64,000 nt of DNA, from the NCBI RefSeq assembly GCF_023347295.1, contig NZ_CP094469.1:868001-932000 (forward strand). The letters are read 5' to 3'. This stretch comes from Faecalibacterium sp. I3-3-33. GTDB lineage: Bacteria > Bacillota > Clostridia > Oscillospirales > Ruminococcaceae. The notes under the pieces were generated by a model. The model made no database searches and had not been told where the DNA came from. It saw only the letters and a program-made list of their open reading frames with translations. The translations under genes and the position numbers were made by a program. This document shows, piece by piece, positions 61,108-64,000 of the stretch. Numbering within the stretch: the stretch's first letter is position 1; each line of letters opens with the position of its first letter.

Positions 61108-61746
61108 ATGAACGGCACCGCATTGCGCAAACCGACTGCCCGGCGGGTGGTGGGCATGGTGGCGGGCATCGTCATCATCGCCCTTGGCATTGCGCTTTTC
61201 AAGCAGTCCCACCTCGGCAACGACTCCATCAGCGCCCTGAACATGCGGCTGGCGGAGCTGCTCGGCATCTCGCTGGGCACCCAGAACCTGTGCACGAACA
61301 TCCTGTTTTTCCTGCTGGAATTCTGGTTCGGGCGCAAGTACATCGGCCTTGGCACCTTCGTCAACGGCATCTGCATCGGGTACATCGTCACGGCGTTCTA
61401 TGACCCCATTCACGCCCACTTCGGCGACGCGCCGTCGCTGGCGGTGCAGTTGGCGTGGGTCATCGCGGCGGTGCTGGTCACGGCGCTGGGCGCTTCGCTC
61501 TACCAGACCGCCGACCTCGGCATCGCGCCCTACGATTACCTTTCCCTCGGTCTGCGGGACTACACACCCTGCCCGTACTTCGGGTGCCGCATCTTCACCG
61601 ATGCGCTCAGCGCCCTGCTGTGCTGGCTGCTGGGTGGCCTTGTGGGCCTTGGCACCTTGATCTGTGCGTTCTGCCTTGGGCCCTTCATCCAGTTCTTCGA
61701 TCGGACGTTCTCCCAGAAGGTGCTGCAATACAAACCGAACAATTGA
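61108..61746 (+). CDS. YczE/YyaS/YitT-family membrane protein
   Basis: The protein is 212 aa from MNGTALRKPTARRVVGMVAG behind AAAGGAG. Five or six membrane helices and the repeats GNDSISALNMRLAELLGIS and GIAPYDYLSLGLRD fit the YczE/YitT group. The function of this group is not established; transport is possible. It is monocistronic with a terminator. Confidence 0.85.
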   Translation: MNGTALRKPTARRVVGMVAGIVIIALGIALFKQSHLGNDSISALNMRLAELLGISLGTQNLCTNILFFLLEFWFGRKYIGLGTFVNGICIGYIVTAFYDPIHAHFGDAPSLAVQLAWVIAAVLVTALGASLYQTADLGIAPYDYLSLGLRDYTPCPYFGCRIFTDALSALLCWLLGGLVGLGTLICAFCLGPFIQFFDRTFSQKVLQYKPNN

Positions 61747-61749
61747 GAA

Positions 61750-61788
61750 ACCCCGCGGCGTCAAATCATACGCTGCGGGGGTCTTTTT
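61750..61788 (+). terminator. Terminator after the YczE-like gene
   Basis: ACCCCGC-GGCGT pairs with ACGCTGCGGGGGT with small bulges, followed by CTTTTTT. Confidence 0.85.
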
Positions 61789-61976
61789 TATTGCTGCCGT
61801 TAAGCAGAAAATGAAGGAGATTTATCTTTCAAAACCGCCTGTGGACTGCTGCGGCGATGGGGAGCCATAACAAACCCATCAGACAGGCTTTGGAAGAAGT
61901 AAATTTTTCGAATCTGCTTGTAGAAAACGGCGGTCTATGGTAGCATGAAATCAAAGAAAAACAGGAGGGCTTACAC

Positions 61977-62504
61977 ATGGTTTTACTGGTTGTGGATACA
62001 CAGAAAGGTATCGTGGATGAACGCCTGTATGCGTTTGAAAAGTTTGTCAGCAACATCAGGAAACTGATCCGGACTGCCCGCGAACAGGGAATCGAGGTCG
62101 TCTATGTCCAGCATGACGATGGGCCCGGTACAGGCTTTTCCATCGGAGACGATGAATTTGAGGTCTATTCCGGGTTTGCGTCGCTGCTGACTGAAAAACG
62201 GTTCGTCAAAACCGTATGCAGTGCGTTCAAAAAAGAAAGCGGTCTGCTGGAATATCTGACGGAAAAGGGCGAAAAAGATGTGATGGTCTGCGGCATCATG
62301 ACCGACTTCTGCATCAATGCAACGGTGGAGGCAGGCTTTGAGCATGGCCTGCACATGATCGTTCCTGCCTATGCAAATTCCACGCAGGACAACGAGTACA
62401 TGACAGGGGAGCAGAGCTACCGCTATTACAATGAATTCCTCTGGCCGGACCGCTATGCCGATTGTGTGCCCATGGACAAGGCGCTGGAGCTGCTCAAAAA
62501 GTGA
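61977..62504 (+). CDS. Isochorismatase-type cysteine hydrolase
   Basis: The protein is 175 aa from [20 protein letters not shown] behind CAGGAGG. The Asp-Lys-Cys triad is visible: Asp7 (VVDTQ), Lys in [11 protein letters not shown] and Cys in [15 protein letters not shown]. These enzymes hydrolyse amides such as nicotinamide or biuret, or act on isochorismate. It is followed 10 bp later by the macrodomain gene. If it is a nicotinamidase it would fit NAD/ADP-ribose turnover, but specificity cannot be read. Confidence 0.9.
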   Translation: MVLLVVDTQKGIVDERLYAFEKFVSNIRKLIRTAREQGIEVVYVQHDDGPGTGFSIGDDEFEVYSGFASLLTEKRFVKTVCSAFKKESGLLEYLTEKGEKDVMVCGIMTDFCINATVEAGFEHGLHMIVPAYANSTQDNEYMTGEQSYRYYNEFLWPDRYADCVPMDKALELLKK

Positions 62505-62514
62505 GGTGTTTACA

Positions 62515-63036
62515 ATGATTTCTGAAAAAGTCAAAAATCAGATTCAAGTGGTGCAGGGTGATATTACCAAACTGGACTGTGACTGCATCGTAAATGCGGC
62601 CAATCGCAGTCTGCTGGGTGGCGGCGGTGTGGATGGTGCCATCCACCGGGCAGCAGGGCCGGAATTGTTGGCGGAGTGTCGTACGCTACACGGCTGCCGC
62701 ACCGGCGAAGCAAAAATCACCAAGGGCTACCGGTTGAGAGCAAAGTATATCATTCATACGGTAGGCCCGATTTATTCCGGCACAGCAGAGGATGCCGCGC
62801 AGCTGGCGGACTGCTACCGCAATTCGCTGAACCTTGCCAAAGAGCATGATGTCCATAGCATTGCGTTCCCGGCAATTTCGACCGGCGTGTATGGCTACCC
62901 GCTGGATGCCGCCACCCAAATTGCGGTGGATACAGTGACAGATTGGCTGCAAAGCCACGTCGACTACGATATGAGGGTCATTTTCTGCTGCTTTGATGCC
63001 CGGACGGCGCAGGTGTATCAGACAAAAATGGAGTAA
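62515..63036 (+). CDS. Macrodomain (ADP-ribose-binding) protein
   Basis: The protein is 173 aa from [20 protein letters not shown]. MacroD-type motifs: [20 protein letters not shown] with the catalytic Asn/Gly loop, and [13 protein letters not shown]. Such enzymes remove ADP-ribose from proteins or deacetylate O-acetyl-ADP-ribose. A C-terminal piece of a second copy is at 54734-54928. ATG 62515 is chosen because the motif begins nearby and GTGAGGTG lies upstream. SIR2 proteins at 40.7-43.5 kb may make its substrate. Confidence 0.94.
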   Translation: MISEKVKNQIQVVQGDITKLDCDCIVNAANRSLLGGGGVDGAIHRAAGPELLAECRTLHGCRTGEAKITKGYRLRAKYIIHTVGPIYSGTAEDAAQLADCYRNSLNLAKEHDVHSIAFPAISTGVYGYPLDAATQIAVDTVTDWLQSHVDYDMRVIFCCFDARTAQVYQTKME

Positions 63037-63039
63037 ACA

Positions 63040-63705
63040 TTGAAATACAGAGAAATCGCAGACGGCATTTTTGTTGACCGTCCCAACCGCTTTATTGCCC
63101 ATGTGGAAGTGAATGGAGCAGTGGAAACCGTCCATGTCAAGAACACCGGGCGGTGCAAGGAACTGCTGCTGCCCGGTACGGCGGTGCGGCTGGAAGTGTC
63201 AGATAACCCGAAACGCAAAACAAAATACGACCTTGTGGCGGTACATAAGCAGGGGCTTGGTTGGGTCAACATGGACAGTCAGGCACCCAACAAGGCAGTA
63301 GGAGAGTGGCTTGCAAAACAGGGCTACGACTATATCAAGCCGGAATTCATCTATGGCAAGTCCCGCATCGACTTTTATATGGAAAAGGGCGAGCAAAAGT
63401 ATCTGATGGAAGTCAAGGGCTGCACACTGGAAGTGGACGGTATCGGCTATTTCCCGGATGCACCCACCGAGCGGGGTGTGAAGCACCTGCACGAGCTGGC
63501 GCAGGCACAGCAGGCAGGGTATCGGTGCGCAGTGGCTTTCGTGATTCAGATGGAAGGCATCACCGAGGTGCGGCCAAATGTCAGCACACAGCCGGAGTTT
63601 GGTACGGCACTGGCCGAAGCAAAGGCCGCAGGTGTGCGGGTGCTGTTTCTGCTCTGCCGTGTGGGGCGTGACAGCTTGGAAATCATGGAGCAGCGGGAAG
63701 GCTGA
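63040..63705 (+). CDS. sfsA: SfsA-family protein, copy 2
   Basis: The protein is 221 aa from TTG (MKYREIADGIFVDRPNRFIA), 3 bp after the macrodomain stop, with the same GGAG spacing as copy 1. It keeps FIYGKSRIDFYMEKGEQKYL and the MEVKGCTLEVDG nuclease-like core. It is coupled to the macrodomain gene, which in copy 1 is reduced to a scar. Confidence 0.93.
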   Translation: MKYREIADGIFVDRPNRFIAHVEVNGAVETVHVKNTGRCKELLLPGTAVRLEVSDNPKRKTKYDLVAVHKQGLGWVNMDSQAPNKAVGEWLAKQGYDYIKPEFIYGKSRIDFYMEKGEQKYLMEVKGCTLEVDGIGYFPDAPTERGVKHLHELAQAQQAGYRCAVAFVIQMEGITEVRPNVSTQPEFGTALAEAKAAGVRVLFLLCRVGRDSLEIMEQREG

Positions 63706-63725
63706 AAAATTTTTCAGAAAACCTC

Positions 63726-63756
63726 TTGACCCTGACGCAGCGTCATAGCGTATACT
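63726..63756 (+). promoter_or_regulatory. MerR-type promoter with 19-bp spacer and perfect dyad
   Basis: TTGACC (63726-63731), a 19-bp spacer and TATACT (63751-63756). In the spacer TGACGC-A-GCGTCA (63733-63745) is a perfect dyad. This is a classical autoregulated MerR/TipA-type promoter, in front of a MerR gene. Confidence 0.9.
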
Positions 63757-63783
63757 GTGGCTGTCGCAAGGGAGGACAGCAAG

Positions 63784-64000
63784 ATGATGACAGTGAACGA
63801 AGTGAGTAAGCGGACCGGAGTGAGCATCCGGACCCTGCAATATTACGATAAAATCGGTCTGCTGCGCGCGGCGGGCCGTACCGAAGCAGGCTATCGGCTG
63901 TATGACGATGCCGCGCTGGAACGTTTGCAGCAGATCTTATTGTTCCGGGAACTGGAATTTCCGCTGAAGGACATCCAGAAAATCGTGGAGAATCCTGCTT
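63784..64000 (+). CDS. MerR-family regulator (runs off the right edge)
   Basis: The visible 72 residues read MTVNEVSKRTGVSIRTLQYY, DKIGLL, EAGYRLYDDAALERLQQILL and FPLKDIQKIVENP, a TipA/MerR winged helix. The RBS GGGAGG is upstream; ATG 63784 or 63787 could be used. It is probably autoregulated through the promoter at 63726-63756. The effector domain lies beyond the window. Confidence 0.92.
   Translation, partial: MMTVNEVSKRTGVSIRTLQYYDKIGLLRAAGRTEAGYRLYDDAALERLQQILLFRELEFPLKDIQKIVENPA

Overview
The window looks like a chromosomal accessory region of a gut Clostridia member, most likely Oscillospiraceae of the Faecalibacterium/Subdoligranulum type. The basis is family content (DUF6061, DUF3847, TnpW-like proteins, Tn1549-type mobilization genes) and GC-rich codon use in the metabolic genes, with AT-rich islands between them. 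No rRNA, tRNA or CRISPR array was seen. Nearly everything is nested mobile DNA, and many genes are fragments left by repeated insertion and deletion.

Layout: (1) 1-9.6 kb: an AT-rich operon coding for a HerA/FtsK-like ATPase, a coiled-coil protein, a 594-aa unknown protein and a Sel1-repeat protein. Its ATPase gene is cut by a 4.57 kb resistance insertion carrying erm(B), omega-epsilon-delta-zeta, a methyltransferase fused to the zeta stump, a racemase remnant, ant(6)-Ia and a GC-rich tail. (2) 9.6-13.9 kb: mobilization module copy A (DUF3847, candidate oriT, Rpn-type nuclease, MobA/MobL relaxase, TnpW-like, coupling-protein fragment). (3) 13.9-23.8 kb: three DUF6061 copies, each followed by a hairpin; a topoisomerase III stub; an ABC exporter; exported and membrane proteins; and an Agr/LytTR-type two-component system beside a probable agrB stub. 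(4) 23.8-32.4 kb: mobilization module copy B with a primase-helicase, a frameshifted SNF2-type helicase remnant, MobC and a second type of relaxase. (5) 32.4-40.1 kb: two metabolic cargo blocks, a DUF969/DUF979/peptidase/pcp operon and a MerR-controlled FMN/FAD reductase, each followed by a degraded copy of the relaxase 3' end. (6) 40.2-46.7 kb: Rrf2 regulator, three tandem class-M-like sirtuins, HxlR regulator, flavin reductase-like protein, a radical SAM pair and a feoB remnant. (7) 46.8-53.8 kb: DUF1877 protein and a Tn1549-like mobilizable element with a large serine recombinase. (8) 54-64 kb: hsdM stub, sfsA copy 1 behind a umuC/macrodomain fusion scar, helicase-nuclease, UmuC-type polymerase with YolD-like partner, YczE-like membrane protein, isochorismatase-type hydrolase, macrodomain protein, sfsA copy 2 and a MerR regulator.

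The strongest candidates for undescribed biology are the ATPase/coiled-coil/594-aa/Sel1 operon and the three-sirtuin locus, where NAD-site residues are progressively lost. The clearest evolutionary events are the exact ATPase disruption, erm(B) without its own promoter, the zeta-methyltransferase chimera, the umuC/macrodomain deletion scar, and relaxase 3' ends repeated as cargo boundaries. All family calls were made by reading the sequence without database searches.
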